Virus record (IMG/VR): IMGVR_UViG_3300010413_000345 | Coordinates: 1-24,065 of that record | Origin: a virus | Strand: one strand, 5' to 3' | Length of the DNA: 24,065 nucleotides | Shown here: positions 1-8,092 of the stretch, piece after piece | How positions within the stretch are numbered: the first letter of the stretch is position 1 | Layout of the letters: the number at the start of each line of letters is the position of its first letter | Program-made: the position numbers and the translations under genes | Notes under the pieces: model-generated | Databases searched by the model: none | Told to the model about the DNA's origin: nothing | Seen by the model: the letters and a program-made list of their open reading frames with translations, nothing else

Positions 1-189
1 GCGGTAATCAGGATGCACCCACGTTCCCTCGATGTGCGGAAGGAACAAAACCACCATGCGCCCAACCACTTCTTCCCCATCAGTTGCCAGTACGACGATG
101 CTGCTGTCAGGACTGAGCGGTACAGCCTCATCCTTCGGCATCCGATCAAGCAGGTCGTATTCCTCGGCCTTGAGAACTTTGATTTCCAA
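1..189 (-). CDS. GNAT-like acetyltransferase, N-terminal part (cut by window edge)
   Basis: The first 63 codons of a gene that runs off the left edge. The start is taken as TTG at 189, because GGAG lies 7 bases upstream and the preceding gene stops one base before it (TGA-A-TTG); an ATG at 194 in the same frame lies closer to the GGAG and is less well spaced. The visible part reads beta-alpha-beta, then GEEVVGRMVVLFLPHIEGTW and VHPDYR. This resembles the central strands of GNAT N-acetyltransferases, where a V-x-P-x-x-R-x-x-G/A segment enters the acetyl-CoA loop. The acetyl-CoA binding part lies outside the window, so the family call is tentative. Phages often carry small GNAT-like genes near tail genes, with unknown substrates. 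Confidence 0.5.
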   Translation of the reverse strand, partial: MEIKVLKAEEYDLLDRMPKDEAVPLSPDSSIVVLATDGEEVVGRMVVLFLPHIEGTWVHPDYR

Positions 190-190
190 T

Positions 191-535
191 TCATTTCTCC
201 AACTCAATCGGGCAACCGTTTTTATTGCTTGGGTCGCCCGGTGTGAAACTTGCTATTGCTATATCCTCAAGGTGCTCGATGAATTTATCAAACTTGGTTT
301 CGTCCATAAGTGCTTTTGCTGAATCTCCGCGCACAAAGAACTGTGTTGTGGTTCCCGCTTCAATCGCTCCTGCACTGTCGCAATAGGCAAAAATGACTTC
401 AACAAGAGGATCGTTGCCCAAAGTGGCGCGAAAGCTGATGATCTTTACATGATCGCTTGTTTTGATAGCGGCCACTCCGGGAGATTCGATATAGGCCGAT
501 TCGTAGCAGTCTACCTGATTCTTAATTTTGAGCAT
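191..535 (-). CDS. Hypothetical protein, 114 residues
   Basis: Unrecognised late-operon protein. It starts at ATG 535 behind an AGGTGA ribosome site and ends one base before the TTG of the GNAT-like gene, so the two are probably translationally coupled. The sequence has alternating short strands (HVKIISFRATL, LVEVIFAYCDS) and no signal peptide or membrane helix. The region around residues 67-95 (FVRGDSAKALMDETKFDKFI) looks helical. Its size and place after the tail genes fit a small accessory or assembly protein, but no function can be given. Confidence 0.7.
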   Translation of the reverse strand: MLKIKNQVDCYESAYIESPGVAAIKTSDHVKIISFRATLGNDPLVEVIFAYCDSAGAIEAGTTTQFFVRGDSAKALMDETKFDKFIEHLEDIAIASFTPGDPSNKNGCPIELEK

Positions 536-538
536 TAT

Positions 539-955
539 TCACCTGATTTCTATATATATTTGACTGTAAAGTTTTCTTAGCTGAATCTTTACTGGCCTAT
601 AACCGCCCGTGTTGATGTCTTGATGCAATGGAGGTTCAGAGGGTCTTGCAGGAAGGAGATAAAACCAGCCCCATCCTTCGATTTTCACCCACAATATGCC
701 ATTCTGACTTACAATCAAAACAGGAGTCTTGATATTGAACTCGATGTTGATATTTTCCTGCCAGAACCAAAGGCAAGGCTTTATCGTAAACCTCCAAATG
801 GAATCCGGTTGCAACCCTCCGGTAATTGCGCCATAGAAATATGAGCCATCATCCATGTGGGCTTCTGCCATGCCTATCCACCCTGAATAATCTTGGGCAT
901 TTGCCTGAATAGAAATGCAAAATAGCAGAATCAATAATGCAATCCATTTTTTCAT
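539..955 (-). CDS. Exported hypothetical protein with Sec signal peptide
   Basis: A 138-residue protein. The N-terminus is a classic signal peptide: two lysines, a hydrophobic core (WIALLILLFCISI) and an A-N-A cleavage site near residue 20. The mature part is rich in W, Y, F and short strands (IWRFTIKPCLWFWQEN, ILWVKIEGWGWFYLL), as in a small beta-sandwich. It starts directly after the stop of the long fibre gene (GAGG, then TAA-T-ATG). A secreted product in the late operon is odd, because virion proteins normally stay in the cytoplasm. It is one of four such proteins in this operon. Role unknown; a periplasmic or surface factor is possible. Confidence 0.7.
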   Translation of the reverse strand: MKKWIALLILLFCISIQANAQDYSGWIGMAEAHMDDGSYFYGAITGGLQPDSIWRFTIKPCLWFWQENINIEFNIKTPVLIVSQNGILWVKIEGWGWFYLLPARPSEPPLHQDINTGGYRPVKIQLRKLYSQIYIEIR

Positions 956-956
956 A

Positions 957-3494
957 TTATGCCTCTGTAGCTAAGTTTATTGCGCTCCCTGTTGGGAAAA
1001 TGACCATTAATCTTACCTTCCCGCCTGAGGTATCCGCGTAAAGTTTTGCGTAATTGGCCAGGTTTGTCACGCTTGCGGCACCATCAGTGTAAAATCCGAT
1101 CCATCTATTAGCCGCTGTGCTCGGATTAACCTTTGTAGGTCTATGCAATTCAATGGTTGTGCTTGATCCTCCCCCTATATAGACATCCCCGCCATCACTG
1201 TATATTGACAGGTTGCTTCCTGCCGTAAATCCGTATTCTCTCACTGTCGCATTGTAAGAATTTCCATCTTCCGTTACTGCAACCATCGCTATACCTACGC
1301 AGTAATTTCTCCGAGCATTTATGGGCTGAGGTATAGTAAAGGATGAAGGCAGGCTTGCTACGTTCATCCACCCAACTATCGGATCTGCAGTCAATGAAAT
1401 CCCACTCGTCGCCCCCTCTTTTATGAATACAGCCATGTGCGTAGCTGGATAAGTCCCTGGGGTATACCCAAGATTGTTTATAGTTACATCACCCTGGTTT
1501 GCAGATTCGGTTTGAGCAACATTCATAGTCATGCCGCTGTTAGGAGCAGCACTCGGCGCAATGTTATTTCTATACTGCTCAGTCTCAAACCAGACCTGAC
1601 CGCCAGCCCAGTCAATCTCTCCGACGCTGGTAGCCGCGTGACTCGTTCCATAGTTTGAAGAAGGCGTGAAGTTCCAAGAATCCGATCCACCGACAACCTG
1701 ACCTGCAACTCCGACGAACTCCGCATAAATCGTCACAGTCACGTTCTTCGAACTCTTAAGCCTGTTCAGCGTGAGCGAGTATGTTCCAGTTGTGGTCGGC
1801 CCCTTCGCCCGGTAGACGTACGTTGCTGTGCCGTCAGTAATGGTGAACGTGAATTGATTACACTTATATGTTCCCTGCGTGTAATACCAATAAAGTACCA
1901 CTGTTGCACTATTATCATCCGGAGTTCCGGCTAGTACATACCTGTCGAGCGAGGATACGCTATTTGAGGGCGCTGTAGTATTCTTTACCTGTTCAAGCGC
2001 AGTCGCATTTGTAATATCGCCGCTTGAAGCAGACAGCCCGGAACAAAACGGCCCCCAACCTTCATCTGCCGATCCTGCTCCATATTTGGCTTCAATAACC
2101 GCCTTAGTCGTTGCGTCGCTAGCTACGCCACTCTGATTGTGCCAGGCTATCCGGCAATATTTTGTCTTGTTTGGCTGTGTAGCTTCAGCATGATTTATCG
2201 GTCCCCAACCTTTTGAGGTATCCACATTGACCGTGAAACTGGCGTCGTCAGCGCCCTCGATGCACACATCATCCAAGGTGTTGTATCCGGTTGCGGGAAT
2301 ATCCCAATGGCCGACAAACTTTCCATTTGCACCTGTAAATGAAAAATTCTGTGGCGCTCCCGGCAAGACAGTATCAGTTGCCCCGCCCGGAAGGTCGATA
2401 GTGTTGAAAGCCGAAGTTACCGCTGAAGCGGAGCTGCGGCCTAAGTGATTCCATACCCAGGCGCGGGCATACCAGTTGGTTCCGGCCGGCAGAGCTATCG
2501 GAATATCCACATATCCCCGGTCCCTCATTTCAGATCCTATGATGTGAACATAAGGGTAGAAGCCAACCAGACTATCAACTTGCTCCATATTTAAGGTGAT
2601 CCGATAAGCATAAGATCCAGAAGGACCAGTATTGACATTCGCCATCCTCAGTTGCGTCTCACTCACCACTTCAGTAACCATCGCTATATTGACATTGGTT
2701 GCAGGACTTCCGGGCCAGGGATCATCGGTGCTCCACATGATCCAATGTCCTATAGCCACACCGGAACTTACAAACGTAGCGGTTGAGTCGGTGAATAAAT
2801 CCGATCCCTGCACCAGACTTCCTTTGTTCGATCCTGGATTGTAAACCGGGCTTGCTTCGGGATTTGTCATACTGCTAGAGGTATGGAATTGAATTGCTGC
2901 TTGCCACAAGCCACGGCAATTACTATGTCCATGCCATGATACCCGTGCGGTCACTTCCCTGTAGTTTACAGTGTCAATATCGTCGGTATTGTAAACAGCC
3001 AGATCCGGCGCATCGGGCACGGCAGAATCGCCCATGCTGTTATCAAGATCAAACTCAACTGTCGAAGAATATGCCCCTTGTCCCACAGGATTTATTGCGT
3101 AACCTCTCGCATAGAAATGTCCCGGAGCGGTAGTAATGAAAGTAAAGATTGCTCTTTGAAGCATCACGCCTGAAAGCTCAAAGGTTTTGACTATGCTTGA
3201 AAAAGCTCCGTCAGTAGCAATATCGGCCTTGATGCTGGTAACATTGCCCCACCCTACCGCTTCAGCGATCAAAGGTGCATGAGCGTTTTCAACTCCAACT
3301 GTGGCTGTGAGCGGTCCTGCTTGAATGACATCGAAGGCCGGGGCTTCCGGCACTTCCCCAACTTCGGGTATGCCGCCAGCTTTGAGTGCCGCGAAAATAT
3401 CTGCGAGGTATCGAAACCAAGGCCGCGACATTAACTTATTGTCACCTTCGAGTACCGGCGTTCTCAGCGGTGCAGGTGAATATCTTGTTGGCAT
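957..3494 (-). CDS. Large tail fibre or receptor-binding protein with fibronectin-III-like modules
   Basis: An 845-residue protein without a signal peptide, placed directly after the gp10-like gene, where P22-type phages encode needle, fibre or tailspike parts. The N-terminus (MSRPWFRYLADIFAAL, about residues 22-37) resembles the short attachment segment common in phage tail proteins. Several beta modules follow with fibronectin-III signatures: an end strand such as YARAWVWNHLGRSSASAV near 345, a similar FYARGYAINPVGQGAY near 128, and PGAPQNFSF near 380. One module carries an inserted domain (about residues 220-300). The C-terminal strand (NYAKLYADTSGGKVRLMVIF) resembles a fibre-tip segment common in environmental phages. 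The start has AGGAAGG upstream. Fibre or receptor binding is inferred from position and fold; no enzymatic motif was seen. Confidence 0.65.
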   Translation of the reverse strand: MPTRYSPAPLRTPVLEGDNKLMSRPWFRYLADIFAALKAGGIPEVGEVPEAPAFDVIQAGPLTATVGVENAHAPLIAEAVGWGNVTSIKADIATDGAFSSIVKTFELSGVMLQRAIFTFITTAPGHFYARGYAINPVGQGAYSSTVEFDLDNSMGDSAVPDAPDLAVYNTDDIDTVNYREVTARVSWHGHSNCRGLWQAAIQFHTSSSMTNPEASPVYNPGSNKGSLVQGSDLFTDSTATFVSSGVAIGHWIMWSTDDPWPGSPATNVNIAMVTEVVSETQLRMANVNTGPSGSYAYRITLNMEQVDSLVGFYPYVHIIGSEMRDRGYVDIPIALPAGTNWYARAWVWNHLGRSSASAVTSAFNTIDLPGGATDTVLPGAPQNFSFTGANGKFVGHWDIPATGYNTLDDVCIEGADDASFTVNVDTSKGWGPINHAEATQPNKTKYCRIAWHNQSGVASDATTKAVIEAKYGAGSADEGWGPFCSGLSASSGDITNATALEQVKNTTAPSNSVSSLDRYVLAGTPDDNSATVVLYWYYTQGTYKCNQFTFTITDGTATYVYRAKGPTTTGTYSLTLNRLKSSKNVTVTIYAEFVGVAGQVVGGSDSWNFTPSSNYGTSHAATSVGEIDWAGGQVWFETEQYRNNIAPSAAPNSGMTMNVAQTESANQGDVTINNLGYTPGTYPATHMAVFIKEGATSGISLTADPIVGWMNVASLPSSFTIPQPINARRNYCVGIAMVAVTEDGNSYNATVREYGFTAGSNLSIYSDGGDVYIGGGSSTTIELHRPTKVNPSTAANRWIGFYTDGAASVTNLANYAKLYADTSGGKVRLMVIFPTGSAINLATEA

Positions 3495-3496
3495 AC

Positions 3497-4945
3497 TTAG
3501 TGCCTTCCTAAAGTCCCGTTAAAATAAGCATCCGTGATTGCGATGTGCGCGTTGCTGGTCGTGTAAAGCTCAAACACTCGATCCTTGCAGGCTCCAAGGC
3601 GATCCCATCTGAAAGGCGTATTGTAATCGCCAGTGAGAACAGTCCGACTCTGTGCAGTGTTATAGGTCTTTCCACCATCATCGGACCATTTAAGATATGC
3701 GGTTATGTCAGCCAATCCCTTCTCAATGTCAGCCTCAAAGCTGTCGTACCGCACTTTCTTGTTTTCATTGGCAAGGTGAGGGGCGCGGCGCAGGCAGCAT
3801 CTTGCCGTCCCTGCATCCGTATTGTAATCGTGGTCCATGATGTAGATGCTGCCGTCTGAGCGAGAGCCTATGAGATTTCGCGCAATTTTTGTATGGCAGC
3901 GGCCAAGAAAAGCATTGTAAGACGCTGGGTCCGCGCCATAACCTGTTTCAAACATCTGGCCGCTGGCAGCATCCCAGGCCCAGGACTTGTTATCCGCAGG
4001 GAAATAAATGTTGTAGAACTGGTGCCCTTCAGACAGATATCCCCAACCGATTGCCGTGGAAGTAGTGTAATGGGCGATAGCCTTCTCAAAAGCATGGTTA
4101 CTGATTCGCTCGATATTGTAGCCATTGCCGCGAACAAGAATGTTCTCGCCAAGGTTGCCGCTTCCAGGCTGCGGGAAGGTAGCCAGCCAGATCGGTTTTC
4201 CGTCGATCTCGCAAAGGGAATCGGGTGCGCGGATCCCGTACGGCATTGTGGCTTCCTGCACGCGCTTGAAAGGAAAGTCGGCGCTTCCATCGTGCCACCA
4301 AATCTCTGTGGTCAAATCTCCAATCATCCATAATTCATTGTGTGTGACCAGCGCAGCAGATAAGTTGTCGATCATGTAATCGGCAGTGTTGTAATCCAGC
4401 GCGTTCCAGGTATCTCCTGAATAAAGATTCGCAATATCGCTGATGTAGAACTTATCCCCATCCACTCCGATTGCAATGAAGAATCCGTTGAGAAAGACAA
4501 TCCGTTTGCCGCTGCTAAGGCCAGTGATGGAGATTAATGATCCCAAGGTATCGTCGATGCAGTAAGGCGTGCTGTTGGATATGAACATGATGTCCGGACG
4601 GCCTACGGCAAAGTACACCGGGGAATTGTTTGAATCCGTGCCGACACTTCCAAGAGAGCTTGGAGTTAATGAACTTGGCACTCCACCCGAATAATTGATC
4701 GTGACTTTATAAAGCGTTGATCCACTCACAACGTACATATAGGTTGCGCCGATGGACATGCCCCTGATCGGCCCACTCCCCACTGTGCCAAGCAAAGACA
4801 GTCCCGGCCGGCTGTGGTAGATCACTTTACTCTTGCCTGTGCCTGATTCGATTATTTCAGGGTACATATTGAGGCACTTCTGGCAATCGGCCAAGGCGCT
4901 ACGGTTCTCATAGGTTGGCCCTATAAATCCGGGTATGGACGGCAT
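3497..4945 (-). CDS. P22 gp10-like tail accessory / packaged DNA stabilization protein
   Basis: A 482-residue protein resembling P22 gp10 (about 470 residues), a hub protein that plugs the portal after packaging and carries the needle and spikes. Similarities I recognise are the N-terminal P-x-N/C-L-N-M-Y/L segment (CQKCLNMYPEII, compare PVNML in gp10), a start rich in repeated short beta strands (MSIGATYMYVVSGSTLYKV), and a middle AIAHYTTSTAIGW region like gp10's RSYTAEEM. The start ATG overlaps the stop of the gp4-like gene by one base (TAATG), so the two adaptors are coupled. Gene order coat, gp4, gp10 matches P22. Confidence 0.85.
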   Translation of the reverse strand: MPSIPGFIGPTYENRSALADCQKCLNMYPEIIESGTGKSKVIYHSRPGLSLLGTVGSGPIRGMSIGATYMYVVSGSTLYKVTINYSGGVPSSLTPSSLGSVGTDSNNSPVYFAVGRPDIMFISNSTPYCIDDTLGSLISITGLSSGKRIVFLNGFFIAIGVDGDKFYISDIANLYSGDTWNALDYNTADYMIDNLSAALVTHNELWMIGDLTTEIWWHDGSADFPFKRVQEATMPYGIRAPDSLCEIDGKPIWLATFPQPGSGNLGENILVRGNGYNIERISNHAFEKAIAHYTTSTAIGWGYLSEGHQFYNIYFPADNKSWAWDAASGQMFETGYGADPASYNAFLGRCHTKIARNLIGSRSDGSIYIMDHDYNTDAGTARCCLRRAPHLANENKKVRYDSFEADIEKGLADITAYLKWSDDGGKTYNTAQSRTVLTGDYNTPFRWDRLGACKDRVFELYTTSNAHIAITDAYFNGTLGRH

Positions 4946-5649
4946 TAAGCGAATCCTCCGGTAAGGTAGTCAAACTCATCCCCACCGCCAACATCCAATT
5001 CACATTCGATTGCGTGGGTGTTGATGTGCTCGAGCAAAACCCGACCTTTCTGAGCGCGGTTGACTATGTTCTGTGTCAATTCCATGCCAAAGTAATCCGT
5101 AAGGCGTTCAGCCAGGTTCCACACAATCGCATCCTCATATCCAGGCTGAAGGGATATATCGCTGCTACTCAAGGCCGTCAGTGCCGCAGGATAAAAAGCC
5201 TCGAAATAATCCGTAACTACAGTCACATAAGGCCAGAAATAGAGCGTTCCATTGGGATAAGTGGGCTTGTAATAGACTTTCCGTGATATGGTAGATTCCA
5301 GACCTCTAACCCTGATTTTTGAATATTCACGGGCATTAATGATATCCATTGGATACCTTACAACCTCTGATCCCACATACATATAATTGGCTGCGTCGAG
5401 GCGAATAGGGCGAGGAGCGGTAAGATTTGCGCCACTGGCTCCGATAGTGTAATAAGTCCGGGCCGTGGCAAATGCGACCTCGCAACTGGTCTGATACGGC
5501 ATGACTAGCCCTTGCGCGTTCCAGAAGTCCAGCATGGCATTTGCTTCTGCTAATCCATCAGTCTGATCGTTGGCATTGATCGTCTGGCCGCCACCAAGCC
5601 GCCCAATGATCTTTAATGCTCTCTCTACTAGATTTACGCCGGTAGTCAT
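4945..5649 (-). CDS. P22 gp4-like head-tail adaptor
   Basis: A 234-residue protein with the features of the P22 gp4 tail accessory family: an N-terminal helical part (NLVERALKIIGRLGGGQTIN), then LAEANAMLDFWNAQGL, a beta part with VYYKPTYPNGTLYFWP, and a helical end containing YEDAIVWNLAERLTDYF. In P22, gp4 binds the portal and starts the tail; it has also been reported to have muralytic activity. It is longer than P22 gp4 (about 166 residues). Its start overlaps the stop of the upstream Cys-rich gene in an ATGA, and its end overlaps the gp10-like start. Confidence 0.85.
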   Translation of the reverse strand: MTTGVNLVERALKIIGRLGGGQTINANDQTDGLAEANAMLDFWNAQGLVMPYQTSCEVAFATARTYYTIGASGANLTAPRPIRLDAANYMYVGSEVVRYPMDIINAREYSKIRVRGLESTISRKVYYKPTYPNGTLYFWPYVTVVTDYFEAFYPAALTALSSSDISLQPGYEDAIVWNLAERLTDYFGMELTQNIVNRAQKGRVLLEHINTHAIECELDVGGGDEFDYLTGGFA

Positions 5650-5975
5650 TTCTTGCCTTTCTTTTTGGCTTTCTTCGGCTTAACAGGAATCGCTTTTGGT
5701 TTTTCTTCTTCCTTCACTTCAGGTTCAGGCTCGATTGCAGGAGGTTCGGCTTCAATTACCACGGGCTGACTCACGGGCTGTTCAACTTCCGGTGGGTAGA
5801 GCAATGGCCTCTCCATTATCGGCATAGGCTTAGATTCCGGTATGCCCTTTGATTTGAACTCCCCGCACCAATCGTTTTCTGCCATGAACTCATGCTTCGG
5901 ATATCGCTTGCAAATCTCTCCTGCGCCATCCTTATACCAAAACCTACAGGTATGGCAGGATATGTCCTTATCCAT
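5646..5975 (-). CDS. Small four-cysteine protein with acidic/proline linker and lysine-rich tail
   Basis: A 109-residue protein. The start is taken as ATG 5975, because AGGAG lies five bases upstream; an ATG at 5990 has no such site. Residues 7-37 carry C-x2-C, C22 and C37 (CHTCRFWYK, then CKRYPK and DWCGEF), the pattern of a small zinc or metal knuckle. A Pro/Glu-rich linker follows (residues 55-95) and the end is strongly basic (KPKKAKKKGKK), likely to touch nucleic acid or an acidic partner. It is coupled by ATGA to the gp4-like gene. Function unknown; a head-completion or DNA-contact role is a guess from position. Confidence 0.7.
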   Translation of the reverse strand: MDKDISCHTCRFWYKDGAGEICKRYPKHEFMAENDWCGEFKSKGIPESKPMPIMERPLLYPPEVEQPVSQPVVIEAEPPAIEPEPEVKEEEKPKAIPVKPKKAKKKGKK

Positions 5976-6023
5976 GTTTTCTCCTCTCATTTGCCGTTAT
6001 AACGGACAAGAAGGGTATTTTAG

Positions 6024-6062
6024 GCAGGGGAAGGGAAGCTAGCAAAGAAACCCTCCCCCTGC
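6024..6062 (-). terminator. GC-rich hairpin after the capsid genes
   Basis: In the 125-base gap between the decoration-like gene and the Cys-rich gene, GCAGGGG (6024-6030) pairs with CCCCTGC (6056-6062), and an inner GGG pairs with CCC across a two-base mismatch, with a 15-base loop. It lies after the coat and decoration genes, where phages often place a partial terminator or processing stem. There is no clear U-run on the minus strand after it, so a transcript stop is uncertain. Confidence 0.4.
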
Positions 6063-6100
6063 GGCCTGACTAGGGAGGTATGTCTAGTCGGCCAACTTGA

Positions 6101-6835
6101 TTAAAACTGCCTGGTCCACTCGATTTCGATATTACCGGTGGCGGTAATCGTCGCTGCGCCAGCCCAAGTGTCTGCGGCGTTCAGGTGGATGGTGTGAGCA
6201 TCGCCTGTATTCCGTTCGAGCTTGGTTGTCACAATGGCGTTCACGGCAGTGCCGGCGCAATCTCCTGCGGTCTGACCCGTAAGGATGTTTTCAAACGTGG
6301 CTGTACCGCTAAGAACCGCTGTAGCACCGGAGGCGATTACCGTACCCACACCAACATCGGGAGTATCCGCATCGCAGGTTGAGCCGCTGCCATAGATTCC
6401 AACGGACATTCGGCAACCCTTGATCTGGATTGCACCAGCGGGAAGGGTATAGAGCTTCTTGCCCATTGCGACGGCTGCGGCTGAAGCTGTGCCGAGCGTG
6501 ATACCGCTGAAGCTAAGTTTAGTGACATGATTTCTGCCATTAACGCTTTCCTCAACGCTTATTCCACTTTCAGGCACTCCTACCGCTTCTCCTGGCGCAC
6601 GATTGAAGTCGGCATGAGGCCCGACCAGAACCAGTGAACCATTTGCATGAGCTTCCTGCTTTCCTTTTAAGCCGCGGAAAAGCCCTATGGTGGTTCCGGT
6701 AATGCTAAGAACCTTGCACTGCTCGTTGTCAATGCACACAGGGTATCCCACGACGAATCCGGTTGCGGAAGCGACGATGATGTTACGATCATTCTTGCTG
6801 ATCGCTGCTGATAAAGTTGTTGCTGTGACAGTCAT
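6101..6835 (-). CDS. Putative capsid decoration or head fibre protein
   Basis: A 244-residue protein directly after the coat gene (13-base gap, ribosome site GGGAGG). Residues 1-75 form a small beta domain of a kind common in phage head and tail proteins (ISKNDRNIIVASATGF, then CKVLSITGTTIGLFRGLKG). The rest is Gly/Thr/Ala-rich and strand-forming, with MGKKLYTLPAGAIQIKGCRM near residue 125 and a C-terminal NIEIEWTRQF. There is no signal peptide. Position and composition suggest it binds the outside of the capsid, but it could also be a minor structural fibre. No enzymatic motif. Confidence 0.6.
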   Translation of the reverse strand: MTVTATTLSAAISKNDRNIIVASATGFVVGYPVCIDNEQCKVLSITGTTIGLFRGLKGKQEAHANGSLVLVGPHADFNRAPGEAVGVPESGISVEESVNGRNHVTKLSFSGITLGTASAAAVAMGKKLYTLPAGAIQIKGCRMSVGIYGSGSTCDADTPDVGVGTVIASGATAVLSGTATFENILTGQTAGDCAGTAVNAIVTTKLERNTGDAHTIHLNAADTWAGAATITATGNIEIEWTRQF

Positions 6836-6848
6836 TTTGGCCTCCCTT

Positions 6849-8090
6849 CTATAACAAGGACGCTACGCGGCAAGCGCAATTCTCTGCGTACAGAGAACCG
6901 AAGCCGAGTAAAACGTCAAATCTGTTAATCATGGTCCGGGTGCGGCCTTCAAACTGTCGGACAAACGAAATTGCCAAACCGGATTTTGGATCCCTTTGCG
7001 TACTGGCAACCTCAACAGCCTTGGGTTCCTCGAGCTTCACGCCGACTAGCGCAAAGGCATCGCGGTTGATCGCAAGACCGTTGATCCCGTATTTGGGACC
7101 AGTGTAAGGGGCCGTTGTTCCCGGCATATTGGTGATTGTGGCCGAAGATCCAACAGGCAGCGCATCAACATTCTGATACGGGCTGTCTGGACCGTAAATG
7201 GCCGGAGCAAAGTAGAGCGTATCCGTTCCACCTGTCAGCGTAAGATCCTGAGTTACGACGAAGTTTTTCAGGTGTCCTACGCTTCTGCGGGTACCAGGGT
7301 TGCAGGCATAGGAGGCGCTGAAGGTGAATACATCGCCTTTCTTCAGAGTTTCCGCTGCGGTTCCTGCAATGCTTACCGAGGTCGCGCCATCGGTCAAGGT
7401 GGTTTGCACTGTGCAGGTATTCTGCAACGTGCCGCAAGTATGCGAATAGAGGCTCACGGACTCATACCACTGGAAGCCACTGGCATTGCCCATCAAACCT
7501 TCTTTGTACTGACGGCTGATCTCGTTTGCAGGATTGGTCAGAGTAGTAAGCTGGCCGGCAATCGTTGAGTGCATTGCAGGGCTTACAATCATCCCTTTTT
7601 CGCCAGGGGTGCAGCCAAGCTCTACAAGCCTTTGACGCGCACTCAGGTAGGTTGAAAGAGCCGTTGGAGTTGTCCCCAAAGCTCCGACGATGTTCGGCGT
7701 ATTGTAATAAGCATACTGAGCGCAGCGGGAGTCGATCTCCTGTTTGATCTGCGCCATAGCAGGCTCAATGTACTCACGCCTTACGATGTCCTCGCCACGT
7801 TCCATGTTCAGTGCTTTGTCCACGGAATCGTAGTCAAAGTCCACGCCGAAAATCTGATCCATAGTTACTGGAACAGTCTTTCGGTCAATGGCTTGAGGAT
7901 CGTAGGTTGTGCCTTCGCGGATTACAAACCGCTGTGGCAACTTGACATAAACCGTTTCACCAACGGCAAAAGCACGCTGATATTCACGGTTCATATCCGT
8001 ATTGAAGAACTGCGCCACTTCGAGCTTGTTGACAAGAATCCTCAAGCTCTCCATCGTGACCCAGGTCACTTTTTGGAAATTGTTAGTCAA
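6849..8090 (-). CDS. Major capsid protein, P22 coat (gp5) family
   Basis: A 413-residue coat protein, close to P22 gp5 (430). The HK97-fold parts are recognisable: N-arm (TMESLRILVNKLEVAQFF), strands with GETVYVKLPQRF, the DFDYDSVDKALNMERGEDI segment, the spine-helix region EPAMAQIKQEIDSRCAQYAY, and the P-domain loop with GMIVSPAMHSTI. An inserted beta domain (about residues 220-310, including LKKGDVFTF and NPGTRRSVGHLKNFVV) corresponds to the P22 I-domain. The start codon is TTG at 8090, with AGGAG six bases upstream; no in-frame ATG fits the conserved N-terminus. It follows the scaffold gene by two bases. Confidence 0.9.
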   Translation of the reverse strand: MTNNFQKVTWVTMESLRILVNKLEVAQFFNTDMNREYQRAFAVGETVYVKLPQRFVIREGTTYDPQAIDRKTVPVTMDQIFGVDFDYDSVDKALNMERGEDIVRREYIEPAMAQIKQEIDSRCAQYAYYNTPNIVGALGTTPTALSTYLSARQRLVELGCTPGEKGMIVSPAMHSTIAGQLTTLTNPANEISRQYKEGLMGNASGFQWYESVSLYSHTCGTLQNTCTVQTTLTDGATSVSIAGTAAETLKKGDVFTFSASYACNPGTRRSVGHLKNFVVTQDLTLTGGTDTLYFAPAIYGPDSPYQNVDALPVGSSATITNMPGTTAPYTGPKYGINGLAINRDAFALVGVKLEEPKAVEVASTQRDPKSGLAISFVRQFEGRTRTMINRFDVLLGFGSLYAENCACRVASLL

Positions 8091-8092
8091 TT

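Noticed and set aside
3893-4333. Plus- and minus-strand ORFs up to 146 residues inside the gp10-like gene.
   Set aside because: They are shadows of a well-supported coding frame, without ribosome sites or plausible neighbours.
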